DNA from: an uncultured bacterium
Lineage (GTDB): Bacteria; Cyanobacteriota; Vampirovibrionia; Gastranaerophilales; Gastranaerophilaceae
Length of the DNA: 16,596 nt
Assembly (NCBI GenBank): GCA_949288685.1
Contig: CASELB010000089.1
Coordinates: 1-16,596, forward strand
Reading direction: 5' to 3'
Shown here: in pieces, positions 1 through 8,690 of the stretch
Numbering within the stretch: position 1 is the first letter of the stretch
Layout: every line of letters starts with the position of its first letter
Position numbers and translations under genes: made by a program
Notes under the pieces: generated by a model
What the model was told of the DNA's origin: nothing
Databases searched by the model: none
The model's input: only the letters and a program-made list of their open reading frames with translations

Positions 1-43
1 AAAAGCTGAAGAACACTATCAGCAAACAGGAGAGCGGACGCTT

Positions 44-1825
44 ATGCATATAGAGAACTTTGACACTCTGATTAATCCCAAAACGTCAGATGATGAAACA
101 ATCGGTGCGATGAAAGGGATAATGGGCTCCTGTTCTGATTTTTATCACACGACAATCCTCTTCTCTTCACAGAATCCTGACGAACTGGACAGAATAGCAA
201 CTGCATCGCACAGAGTCCGCCGTGTAGAGGGTAATCTCAAGACAATGGAAGAGCAGCTCAGGGATATGGCGTTTGAGCAGCTGGTACAACGGGAAACCTA
301 TACATATCCACGTAAGGAGAATGGTGTACATGCAGGACTTGGAGATTTATATAGATATACCGGAATATATAATGAGATTCCCCCTGTTGGTAAGGCTATA
401 TCGCCTGATGATGTAGCCAAATTGGAAACAAGGTTTGCAGAAGTACTGCCGGCGCTATTCAAATCTCAAATTTTGAATTTCGATGCTCCTCATACAAAAA
501 CTACAACTCCTGCGACTTTTTATGTCAAAGCACAGGATGGAACAGTAAAAGAGTATCAGGGCTACAAACATACAATAAAATTTGATAAAAATCAACGGAG
601 CTACCATGCATTCCGTGATAATTACGAAATGTATCTTAGTAATAATATTGAGCAGTCTTATTTTTCTTTAAATAAAGATTTAGATATTCCTGTATATGCT
701 GCCTGGTACCGCATATTTTCTAATGCCCGTCCTGAGTCTATCAGTTCACCTTTTTTGTATGAACTGCCGCATATGCTGCCAGAGTATGGATATAGCGGTC
801 CAAATGGAATTTTAGATACAGATAATATGACAACTAATATTTTTCTAAAAATGGCTGATGAAATTTTTAATGAAAATAAAGACAAGTACAAAACGGGAAT
901 TCCGGAAATTGATAATATAGCAAATGTTAATAATTCTCCATTTTCATTAAGGACGATGCTCCATCCTATAGAATATAATTGGGAAGAACACAAGAAATAT
1001 AAAACTCCTGATTATAAGTATAATAAAGAAGATTTAAAGAGCCCTGAAGGTGGTTTTTTGTATTTATCCTATGCAGATATAACTTATGCATTAGAGAAGG
1101 GGCGTCTGCCTTTGCATAATGGCTATTTTGACAATGCTATAAAGTATAAATTACTTCCGGAATCAAAAAATTCTGAAAATGAAAAAGATTTCATTTTGAC
1201 AGTCGCCGAACAGCAAAAATTGGAAAAAGAAAAACTGGCAATGCATATTGTTACAGCCTCATCAAAAGAAGAAGCTGAACGTAAATTTGCGTTGGATGAA
1301 TTAAGAGACAAGGTATGGTGTGTAGAACATCCGGAAGAAGCATTAAGAAAATTACTTTATGTTTCGGGATTGGATAAACAAGGTATAACTCTTCGCGCTT
1401 GTCCGGACAATAATGAAATGTCCAGGGTTATGCGAATAGTTAGAGATAATCTTATTGAATTAACAAAAGAAGATATGAAAAAAATAGATTATACGGGTGC
1501 TTATTGTCTATTTAAGGCAATAAGACGAAGGGAAATGTCAGGTACACTATTTGGAGAACTGCCTGCGCTAATCCTTATAGCTAATGAACATTTAATAGAT
1601 CGTAAAGAAGCACCTAACCCGACAAAGAGGAAGGATTTAAGAACTTACCGAGAGGTGGAGAACGGGTATCCTCTGAGTTATGTGTGGTTAAACCAAACGG
1701 CTCTTAGGGATGTCGCGGCAGAATTAGAACATTATGATTACATAAAAGTGGCATCGGATGTTTTGAAATGCATAAGCGGAAAAGATACCTGGTACTATCT
1801 TTATGGTGGATGGGTTTCAAAATAA
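44..1825 (+). CDS. Unrecognised protein, possibly 5'-truncated by the window edge
   Basis: I do not recognise a family. The product from the first ATG is 593 residues, soluble in appearance, with no signal peptide or membrane segment. It is rich in Tyr, Asn and Lys in the middle (about residues 150-400) and has a charged helical stretch around 385-440. The start is uncertain. The same frame stays open to base 2 and the upstream codons read like protein, so the gene may begin outside the window. On the other hand, AGGAGAG at 28-34 sits 9 nt before the ATG at 44 and could be a ribosome binding site. GC is uneven: the 60-base lines at 181-300 are about 52% GC, those at 841-900 about 25%, and 1621-1680 about 45%. 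This suggests a mosaic gene or a variable central domain. It ends 20 nt before a strong terminator, so it is the last gene of its transcript and separate from the giant gene downstream. Confidence 0.75.
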   Translation: MHIENFDTLINPKTSDDETIGAMKGIMGSCSDFYHTTILFSSQNPDELDRIATASHRVRRVEGNLKTMEEQLRDMAFEQLVQRETYTYPRKENGVHAGLGDLYRYTGIYNEIPPVGKAISPDDVAKLETRFAEVLPALFKSQILNFDAPHTKTTTPATFYVKAQDGTVKEYQGYKHTIKFDKNQRSYHAFRDNYEMYLSNNIEQSYFSLNKDLDIPVYAAWYRIFSNARPESISSPFLYELPHMLPEYGYSGPNGILDTDNMTTNIFLKMADEIFNENKDKYKTGIPEIDNIANVNNSPFSLRTMLHPIEYNWEEHKKYKTPDYKYNKEDLKSPEGGFLYLSYADITYALEKGRLPLHNGYFDNAIKYKLLPESKNSENEKDFILTVAEQQKLEKEKLAMHIVTASSKEEAERKFALDELRDKVWCVEHPEEALRKLLYVSGLDKQGITLRACPDNNEMSRVMRIVRDNLIELTKEDMKKIDYTGAYCLFKAIRRREMSGTLFGELPALILIANEHLIDRKEAPNPTKRKDLRTYREVENGYPLSYVWLNQTALRDVAAELEHYDYIKVASDVLKCISGKDTWYYLYGGWVSK

Positions 1826-1845
1826 AATGATAAATTGATGAATTA

Positions 1846-1883
1846 AAAAGAAACAGATACGGGTTTCAGTATCTGTTTCTTTT
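1846..1883 (+). terminator. Intrinsic terminator after the 44-1825 gene
   Basis: A perfect 15-bp inverted repeat: left arm AAAAGAAACAGATAC at 1846-1860, loop GGGTTTCA, right arm GTATCTGTTTCTTTT at 1869-1883. The right arm ends in a short T-rich run (CTTTTAG). The stem is A/T-rich at its base and has only modest GC, but its length and position 20 nt past the stop codon fit a rho-independent terminator. The A-run on the left arm could make it work in both directions. Confidence 0.8.
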
Positions 1884-1890
1884 AGTTATG

Positions 1891-1970
1891 AACAAATATT
1901 AACTTCTTTGAGAATAAACAAAGATTTGTTACCATGTTTGTAGTATTATAACTATGTAGTATTTAATGGG
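1891..1970 (+). promoter_or_regulatory. AT-rich leader/promoter region of the giant gene, with interrupted hairpin and direct repeat
   Basis: AACAAAT at 1891-1897 pairs with ATTTGTT at 1924-1930, and nested inside it CTTTG at 1906-1910 pairs with CAAAG at 1919-1923. The result is an interrupted hairpin with an 8-nt bulge on the left side. Downstream, TGTAGTATT is directly repeated at 1939-1947 and 1955-1963. A possible -10 box (TATAAC, 1947-1952) lies 15 nt after TTGTTA (1926-1931), which is a weak promoter match. There is no good Shine-Dalgarno before the gene. The region must hold the promoter, because a terminator lies just upstream, but I cannot place it exactly. Confidence 0.4.
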
Positions 1971-4900
1971 ATGTTTTTGATGAGTGAGTTAAACAATCTT
2001 TCGGATATAAAAGAGAACTTTGATACAATAAAATCGCTTTTGAATTCAATCAGAGCGCAGGATGTACTTAGCGCCGGCGATATGAGCAAGCTGCTTAATA
2101 CTATTAACAGCAAACTTGACAGGATTGATCAGGAAGACAATCTTGAACTTATGAATTCTGCGTTAACTACAATGAAACAGTCGTTGGACGAACGTCACAG
2201 TGTTCTTGTTTCCAAGTTTTCCACTATAGAATCACTTTTTAGCAACATTCTTAAAAATAGTGTGGATTCACTTAAATCTTCTGAAATTAAAGAACTTTTT
2301 GATATTATTGCAACAAATTTATCTGTATTTTCAAGGGAAGTTGTTTCGCAAAAAGATACATTAACGGATATAATTCTTAGAATAGAAGCATTAAGGGATG
2401 ATAACGGTTCGACAAATACAATAGTTTCCAATTTAGATACACTCAAGCGTGAATTGGAACGTTTTAATAACGGGTTTGAGAGTATTATTGTTAATTTAGG
2501 TGACAACTTTGGTACAATAGTCCGCGCACTTGATGATATAAGGGCGAAAGCTGCCGATAATCATTATGACAAGGATTTCGAAAACCTTTATATGACTTCA
2601 AATTCTATCCTTGCATCAATTCAGGTGCTGGATAAAAAATCTGTGCAAATGGAAGAAACGCTTGCGAATGTTCTTGCTAAGTGTGAGGCTAAAAATACGG
2701 AAGAACGTTTGTCTGAATTATTTTTGCAGAACAAAGAAATTTACAATTCAATCGGCGAACTTGCGGTTAATTGTAACGTAGAACCATTGTATCAGAAAAT
2801 TGATAATGCCTCGGCTCTTATAAACAGCCTTAAAGATATTCTTCAAAATGTTGATACAGACACAACTAACGAATATATTTCCAAACTTGTAAAAATTGAA
2901 GGTGCCATTAATAAAGTTCTTGATGAGAATGATTTTGGGAAAGTTCGTGCAGAACTCCAAGGGGCGCTAAATCAGATTGCAAATACCGTGAATATTTCAC
3001 AAAATGATTTGTACGTTATAAAAAATGATTTGGAAACTGTTGCGTCAAGTATTAAAGCTCTTGATATACATGTCAATTTTCAGAATATTCAGAGTTCCTT
3101 AACAAAGAGCGAAGTTAATATAAAAACGTATATAAGCGATCTTTCAAACAAGTTTTCACAATTATCAGAACTTACTTTTCAGCGCACAATAGATGATATT
3201 AAACAAAAAGTTGATGCACTGGCATCAGAAATTAAAACTGCGGCAGGCGAAAATATCGAGGCTCTTTCAGGCTCATTAATAGGGTTAAAATCCAGCATTA
3301 CTGATATAGAAACTGCATCAGGAGCGGCTAATAACCTCTTATTTAAGAATGTATCAGAAAGGTTGGCTGCGTTTGAAAATACTTTAGCAGGACTTTTAAA
3401 TAATCAGTCGGTATCTTTAAATGCTGCAGGTAAACAAATTACTGAATTGTCAGGAAATGTAAATCTTAAACTGGATACTGTGAGTGCTGATTTCTTGGCT
3501 GCAAGAGAAAATCTTGATGAATTAAAAGCTCAGATTAATAATTTGCTCGGGTTTGATTTTCAACAAACTTTTTCGGATATCAAAGACGGTATTATAACTG
3601 CGCAATCCGAACTCTCAGAAAGTGTAAAAAGCTCTGTTAATACTGTTTCCTCAGAACAGTTAGAGACAATTAACAGTGAATTTGAATCCGTAAAACAGCA
3701 GTTGGAAGGATGTAATACAAATCTTACTTCCATTTATAAAGACGGGTTGTCTGAATTAAGAAGTTTATTAAACGGAATTACATCATCTCTGATTGATATT
3801 GTGTCTTATGTCAGTGTTACGGATAATAAAAATACTAACGTAGAGTTTGAAAAGCGCTTTACTGATATTGAATACGCACTGAAAGACTATTCTTCCGATT
3901 CCGTAGAAAAAATAAATAATTTTATAAAAGAGAGTCTGGATAAGATTAATACCCGTTTAACCAATTATGATGCAACGACACAGAGTCATTTCCAGAACCT
4001 TGCTTCAAAAATCGAGAATAACAGTACTTTTGTAAGAGAAGATATAAAAAAATCTTATGAAGAACTTTCTGCATTAAAAAATGAAATAATAGAATTTAAA
4101 GAGTACGTTATTGAAGATTTAAATAACAATCCGATGAAGGCGGAGCTTATTGACAGGGTTACCGGTGTTAAAAATACAATTTCCGGCAAGCTGGAGGAGT
4201 TTGAACAAAAGTACACCCAGAGCAGTCAAGCCCGTTGGGAGGAAATTCAATCTTTAAATAATAACATCATAAGAAAAATTGAGAGTATACCGGATACTAA
4301 TCGTAGTATTTTAACAGATATCAGGTCTGATCTGGTTAACAGCATCAATGATTCTGTTGATAACTGTATGAATAAAGCTATTGATGAAATCAAGGCGTTT
4401 GTTGAACTTTCAACCGGAGCACACAGTACGGAGCTGGATGCGTTTAAGGATGAATGTTCAAAAATTCTTGTACAGTTTAAAAATGAAATTCCTAATATCG
4501 CCGAGATTATAAGCCTTGATGATAAACTTGAGATTGTTCAGGATTCAATTTGTTCGTCAATAAGCAAAGAGCTTGAAAAAACATTTAATTCTATCGCGGC
4601 AACCTTAAAAAATCAGGTAAGTGAATACACGGAACCTCAAGATAAAGAAGCAATGCTGGATATTCTTTTCTCTCAAGAGAAAAAAATTAAGTCAGACATT
4701 GCAGTAGAAATAGAGGCGGTTTCTAAAAAAATTGTTGAAATTAGTGAGCAGGGAAATTCAAATAAAGCTGCAATAATAAACAGACTTGGCGAATTGGAGG
4801 CTGGAATTACAAGAACACTTGAGCGTAGTGAACTTAATCTCTCGGAAATTACCGAAAAGCTCGAAATGTTTGGTAATATGCTTTTTAAACTTACAGGAAA

Positions 4901-7900
4901 CGGCGGCATTTCTGTAAATGAGGCTGTTGTAAAAATTGATGAACTCGCAAATAAAATTACTTCAATTGCAGGTCAGAATATTCCTTCTCAAGATGCAATA
5001 ATAGACAAAATCGAAGAGCTTAGTCTTGATATAAGTAAATTAATGACGCATGAAAGTGCTGTTAAAAACGGGGTAATACTTGCAGAACTTCTTGAGAAAA
5101 CTGAAAAAAGTTCGACTGCTCTATTTAATGCTGTTCAGCAATTAAGTGTAAATAATGCAAAATATGCTTCTGATATTAATGATACTTTGACAGTTATTAA
5201 TTCGGGCTTAACGACGCAGAACAGAAATGACAGTGAAAAACTTATTGAAGAAATAAAGTCAATAAAAGCGGCTTTAAATAACCAGCTTTCAACTATTGAT
5301 AATATTGCGGCACTTTGCGGGGCAATTTCTGATGAGGATAAAAAGAGTGATATTTCAAAATTACTCTCAGATTTTAAATCCGAAATTGTTACCCAGATGA
5401 TAACAATTTTTAATCAAATTTCTTTTTCTACTGAACAAGATGCGATAATAGATTTTATCAGACTCCAGCAAGAAGAGTTAAAAAAGACAATTTTAACTCT
5501 TGCATCTTCTGTTGACAGTGTTTCTACAGATAGCGGCAAAGTAATTGATGAATTAAATAATAAAACTGAAACGCTTTCTGCTCAAATTTTGAGCATAAAA
5601 GATAATATAAATGCTATTTCCGGCAGTGAAAATAATGACAGGTACACACTGTTGAATGTGGAAGCTGATCTTGCCAAATTAAGATTGGGGTTAGGTAATT
5701 TGCGTGACAATCTTGCGTCTTCTTCCAAGCTCTCAGAAATCAGCGATGCAGTTTCTTCTTTGGGAAATACTGTAAACCTTTTGCGCTCTGAACTTCCAGG
5801 TGAAACTGTAGAATATTTGCGTTCACAGGTTGATAAACTTGTAGAGAGTGTTCAACTTAATGATGCGATAGCGTCTAATATTGTAAATATAAAAGATAAA
5901 CTTGAATCTATTGATGCTGCCCGTGAAATGTTCAGGGCTGATGTTGAACAGGAATTTAATAAAGTAATTTCTGCAATAGAAAAAACATCTGATTTTAAAT
6001 CTCTGAGAGAAACTTTAAAATCAGGATTGGAAGGGTTGTACAATGATATATCTGCAAAGATAGAATCAAGCTCTCAAAATGCAGAGCTTAATGCTATGCT
6101 TACTGCTGTTATGACAAAGCAGGATGCAAATCTTGCGCACATTGTAGCTCATATAGGTACTATTAACAATCTTGATGTTTTAACAAAACAGGATGCAAAT
6201 TTTGAACAAATTATTGCACGTTTGGATTTTATTAACAGTATTGATGCGGTAACAGTAGGAGAAGAAAATACTGAGCGAATTATTGCTAAAATTGATGAAA
6301 TAAATAACAATGATGTACTTGCAAAACAGGATGAAAACTTTGAGCAAATTATTTCTAAGCTGGATAGTGTTAATAATTCAGATGTACTGGCAAAGCAAGA
6401 TGAAAACTTTAAACAAATTATTTCACGCCTTGACAGAATTAACGGCATAGATATTTTAAATAAACAAGATAAGAGTCTGGAGCAGATTGCTGCAAAATTA
6501 GAGGCTATTAATAATTCAGATGTACTGGCAAAGCAGGATGAAAACTTTAAACTTATAGCGGCACATTTGGATAAGATTGATACTTCTGATATCCTTGGAA
6601 AGCAAAATGATACTCTGGAACTTATTTTAGCACGTCTGGGAGTCGTAAATAATTCTGATGTTCTTGAAAATCAGGATAAAATTTTTAACCGGATAGCAGC
6701 AAAACTTGATACTATAAATAATTCAGATGTATTAGCTTTATTAGGAAATCTAAAAGCAGAAATAATTACCCAGCTTATTACTACATTTAATCAAATTTCA
6801 TTTGAAGCTGAAACCGCTGAAATTAAAACAGAAATAGAAGATGCACATGCTGATTTAAAAACAGCAATAAACGGTGTAAATGATACGGTCAACAGGATTG
6901 TATCTACTCAGGCTGATATTGTTGAAGATTATTCTAATGCAATAAACCGTATTGAAGATAGCATAGAAAACAATCACGTATTCCAGTTGAAGGCAATTTC
7001 CGAGGTTGCGGTAAATACGAAAGAATTTGCAGAAAAATTTGAGGCTGAAAATAAAGTCGACAAGGAACTTTTATCAGATATTTTTGCAAACGGGAAAAGT
7101 ATATCAGATTCTGTTGATTTAATTAAAGCTCAATTAAAAGCATTGCAGGATTCTGATGAAGATTCAACACAATATTCGCTTGCTGATATAGAAGAAGATT
7201 TGGCAAAGCTGCGTTTGATTGTATCAGAAATTAAAGCAAACCAAAACAGACGGGAATTAGAGACTGTAATAAATTCGATTGATACTGTTATTAATCAAAT
7301 ACAGGATTTAAAAGAGTTTATACCTGTTAATGAGATTACGGACATAAATGAAAATACGTCAGAAGTTCTTGATTTACTTGAAGGACTGGCGCTTGAAATT
7401 AAAAATCTTCATTCAACACAGGATGATATTATAGGTTACGTTCAGGACGGTGAAAAGTCAATTGTATCAGAAATCAAAAATTCAGAATCAAATTTGAAAT
7501 CTGATATTAATATGTCTCTTGAAGATTTTGCAAACGAAATAAAAGAATTTGGTAATGATACACTTTCCGCAAAACTAAGTACCGTTAAGAACGATATAAT
7601 AACCCAGCTTTTGGGAGTTATAAGCCAGATTTCATTTGTAGAAGAACAGGAAGAGATAATTTCTCATATTGATAATGTTCAGGAACAGTTAAATATAATA
7701 AGTTCTGGTGCTCCTGATACTATCGGAACATATAGTCTGCAGGATATTGAAACTGATGTTGCAAGATTGCGTGTTGCGCTGGAAGAAATTAAATCCCAGG
7801 GTAGAGGAGCAGAGATTGATGAGCTTGTTCAAAGTCTTGCGTCTGCAACTCAAACTTTAGATTATTTAAAAACGGAAATTCCTAACCATGAAATCAGCGA

Positions 7901-8690
7901 AGTCAGAGAAGAATTGGAAAAAATCGCAAACGATATTATCAGTATAAGTATAAGAACTAATAAGCTGTTAATTTCGTCTGATGAATCTTATAAAAATTTG
8001 AAAGAAAATATAGACGACTTCCGTAATATAATGGGTGGTGTTGATAAGAGAACACAGAACCTGTATGAAGAAGTCGGAATGGACAAAATTGAATCACAGG
8101 TTACATCAATTCGTGATATTGTAGGACGTCAGGAAGTTACTAACAAAGTCTTTAATGAAGTGTTTGAGTACCTTGCTGAATGGGTTGATGCTACAGGCGA
8201 AAAAATAGGGTATATTACAGACAAACTTAATAATACCGAAGATATTAATGAAATTAAACTTGCGCTTGAGGATTTAAAAAGTTCTACGTCGGTCAAATTT
8301 GAAATTGATGCACAATCAGATAAAATCGATGCGATGGAATCTAAACTTAATGTAATAATTGAGTCGCTTGAACCGACATTCCAGAACCAGCAGGAGAGAA
8401 TGCAGGCTCTGGAAAGAAAAGTTAACAGGATTGTGGACTTTTTTGAGCCGGCATTTACGAAGCAGCAGGAAAAAATTAATAAGTTAGAATCCATGTTGGA
8501 TAAAATTCTTGATGTGGTATCATCTGATAGCGGGTATGGTGAAGCCGTTAATAAACTTGACAGAATATCGGATATAATTACTTCTAAGGATGATACCCAG
8601 CTTGTGAAAAAGATTACAAGTTTTGAAAGACAGATAACTAAATTAAATAAAAGTGTTGAGAAACTAACTTCTTATGTTAACGAAAAGTAG
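1971..8690 (+). CDS. Giant repeat-containing coiled-coil protein (2239 residues)
   Basis: No enzymatic domain is recognisable. Almost the whole length is built of amphipathic helices with regularly spaced Ile/Leu/Val among Asp, Glu, Lys, Asn and Ser. Pro, Trp and Cys are rare. There is no signal peptide, membrane segment or sortase motif, so it should be cytoplasmic. Three kinds of internal repeat are visible: nine 23-residue tandem units (residues 1378-1584), three dispersed modules (about 1138-1276, 1597-1785, 1875-1971), and a 25-residue repeat near the C-terminus (2122-2171 plus a partial copy). Such a protein usually forms long rods, filaments or scaffolds; that role is inferred. Two starts are possible, ATG 1971 or ATG 1980 (MSELNNLSD). 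Neither has a strong ribosome binding site, and the second looks the more natural N-terminus. The 3' end overlaps the oxidase gene by 17 nt. A phage tape-measure role is unlikely, since no phage genes are nearby. Confidence 0.9.
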   Translation: MFLMSELNNLSDIKENFDTIKSLLNSIRAQDVLSAGDMSKLLNTINSKLDRIDQEDNLELMNSALTTMKQSLDERHSVLVSKFSTIESLFSNILKNSVDSLKSSEIKELFDIIATNLSVFSREVVSQKDTLTDIILRIEALRDDNGSTNTIVSNLDTLKRELERFNNGFESIIVNLGDNFGTIVRALDDIRAKAADNHYDKDFENLYMTSNSILASIQVLDKKSVQMEETLANVLAKCEAKNTEERLSELFLQNKEIYNSIGELAVNCNVEPLYQKIDNASALINSLKDILQNVDTDTTNEYISKLVKIEGAINKVLDENDFGKVRAELQGALNQIANTVNISQNDLYVIKNDLETVASSIKALDIHVNFQNIQSSLTKSEVNIKTYISDLSNKFSQLSELTFQRTIDDIKQKVDALASEIKTAAGENIEALSGSLIGLKSSITDIETASGAANNLLFKNVSERLAAFENTLAGLLNNQSVSLNAAGKQITELSGNVNLKLDTVSADFLAARENLDELKAQINNLLGFDFQQTFSDIKDGIITAQSELSESVKSSVNTVSSEQLETINSEFESVKQQLEGCNTNLTSIYKDGLSELRSLLNGITSSLIDIVSYVSVTDNKNTNVEFEKRFTDIEYALKDYSSDSVEKINNFIKESLDKINTRLTNYDATTQSHFQNLASKIENNSTFVREDIKKSYEELSALKNEIIEFKEYVIEDLNNNPMKAELIDRVTGVKNTISGKLEEFEQKYTQSSQARWEEIQSLNNNIIRKIESIPDTNRSILTDIRSDLVNSINDSVDNCMNKAIDEIKAFVELSTGAHSTELDAFKDECSKILVQFKNEIPNIAEIISLDDKLEIVQDSICSSISKELEKTFNSIAATLKNQVSEYTEPQDKEAMLDILFSQEKKIKSDIAVEIEAVSKKIVEISEQGNSNKAAIINRLGELEAGITRTLERSELNLSEITEKLEMFGNMLFKLTGNGGISVNEAVVKIDELANKITSIAGQNIPSQDAIIDKIEELSLDISKLMTHESAVKNGVILAELLEKTEKSSTALFNAVQQLSVNNAKYASDINDTLTVINSGLTTQNRNDSEKLIEEIKSIKAALNNQLSTIDNIAALCGAISDEDKKSDISKLLSDFKSEIVTQMITIFNQISFSTEQDAIIDFIRLQQEELKKTILTLASSVDSVSTDSGKVIDELNNKTETLSAQILSIKDNINAISGSENNDRYTLLNVEADLAKLRLGLGNLRDNLASSSKLSEISDAVSSLGNTVNLLRSELPGETVEYLRSQVDKLVESVQLNDAIASNIVNIKDKLESIDAAREMFRADVEQEFNKVISAIEKTSDFKSLRETLKSGLEGLYNDISAKIESSSQNAELNAMLTAVMTKQDANLAHIVAHIGTINNLDVLTKQDANFEQIIARLDFINSIDAVTVGEENTERIIAKIDEINNNDVLAKQDENFEQIISKLDSVNNSDVLAKQDENFKQIISRLDRINGIDILNKQDKSLEQIAAKLEAINNSDVLAKQDENFKLIAAHLDKIDTSDILGKQNDTLELILARLGVVNNSDVLENQDKIFNRIAAKLDTINNSDVLALLGNLKAEIITQLITTFNQISFEAETAEIKTEIEDAHADLKTAINGVNDTVNRIVSTQADIVEDYSNAINRIEDSIENNHVFQLKAISEVAVNTKEFAEKFEAENKVDKELLSDIFANGKSISDSVDLIKAQLKALQDSDEDSTQYSLADIEEDLAKLRLIVSEIKANQNRRELETVINSIDTVINQIQDLKEFIPVNEITDINENTSEVLDLLEGLALEIKNLHSTQDDIIGYVQDGEKSIVSEIKNSESNLKSDINMSLEDFANEIKEFGNDTLSAKLSTVKNDIITQLLGVISQISFVEEQEEIISHIDNVQEQLNIISSGAPDTIGTYSLQDIETDVARLRVALEEIKSQGRGAEIDELVQSLASATQTLDYLKTEIPNHEISEVREELEKIANDIISISIRTNKLLISSDESYKNLKENIDDFRNIMGGVDKRTQNLYEEVGMDKIESQVTSIRDIVGRQEVTNKVFNEVFEYLAEWVDATGEKIGYITDKLNNTEDINEIKLALEDLKSSTSVKFEIDAQSDKIDAMESKLNVIIESLEPTFQNQQERMQALERKVNRIVDFFEPAFTKQQEKINKLESMLDKILDVVSSDSGYGEAVNKLDRISDIITSKDDTQLVKKITSFERQITKLNKSVEKLTSYVNEK
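5382..5798 (+). repeat. Dispersed module copy A in the giant protein
   Basis: Residues 1138-1276. The module opens with EIVTQMITIFNQISF, and after a variable helical linker comes YTLLNVEADLAKLRL at 1225. A Leu-Pro (SELPGETVE, Pro at 1276) follows 51 residues after the Tyr. The same three landmarks recur in the same order in copies B and C, with an almost constant Tyr-to-Pro distance. Confidence 0.8.
6102..6722 (+). repeat. Nine tandem 69-bp / 23-residue repeats inside the giant gene
   Basis: Nine in-frame units of exactly 23 codons start at 6102, 6171, 6240, 6309, 6378, 6447, 6516, 6585 and 6654. A tenth begins at 6723 (SDVLALL) and runs into module B. The common core is close to DVLAKQDENFEQIIAKLD followed by x-I-N-N. 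Unit 3 is the most diverged (DAVTVGEENTERII). Bases 6371-6414 and 6509-6552 (offset 138, two units) match over 44 nt with one mismatch, which points to recent duplication. The array codes for protein and has no spacers, so it is not CRISPR. Confidence 0.95.
6759..7325 (+). repeat. Dispersed module copy B in the giant protein
   Basis: Residues 1597-1785, directly after the 23-residue array. The landmarks are EIITQLITTFNQISF at 1597, YSLADIEEDLAKLRL at 1735, and FIPVNEI with Pro at 1785, 50 residues after the Tyr. The linker between the first two landmarks is the longest of the three copies (138 residues, against 87 in A and 46 in C). Confidence 0.8.
7593..7883 (+). repeat. Dispersed module copy C in the giant protein
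   Basis: Residues 1875-1971. The landmarks are DIITQLLGVISQISF at 1875, YSLQDIETDVARLRV at 1921, and EIPNHEI with Pro at 1971, 50 residues after the Tyr. It is the most compact of the three copies. Confidence 0.8.
8334..8483 (+). repeat. C-terminal 25-residue repeat pair in the giant protein
   Basis: Residues 2122-2146 and 2147-2171 align without gaps: ESLEPTFQNQQERM against DFFEPAFTKQQEKI, each preceded by L-x-x-K-hydrophobic-N-x-I. A third partial copy starts at residue 2172 (LESMLDKIL). The Glu-Pro-x-Phe and QQE core differs from the 23-residue array, so this is a separate repeat family. It may be a short terminal coiled coil, for example an end cap or oligomerisation element; that role is inferred. 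Confidence 0.8.

Noticed and set aside
2195..2506. Antisense open frames within the giant gene (here and at 2748, 4673, 5852, 6149, 8129)
   Set aside because: They are Ser/Leu/Ile-rich reverse readings of coiled-coil codons, with no ribosome binding sites.
6102..6722. Regular 69-bp repeats as a possible CRISPR array
   Set aside because: The units are contiguous, keep one reading frame and vary like coding sequence; there are no spacers and no cas genes.
1971..8690. Phage tail tape-measure protein or methyl-accepting chemotaxis protein
   Set aside because: There are no phage structural genes nearby, no hydrophobic membrane segments, and no conserved chemoreceptor signalling hairpin.
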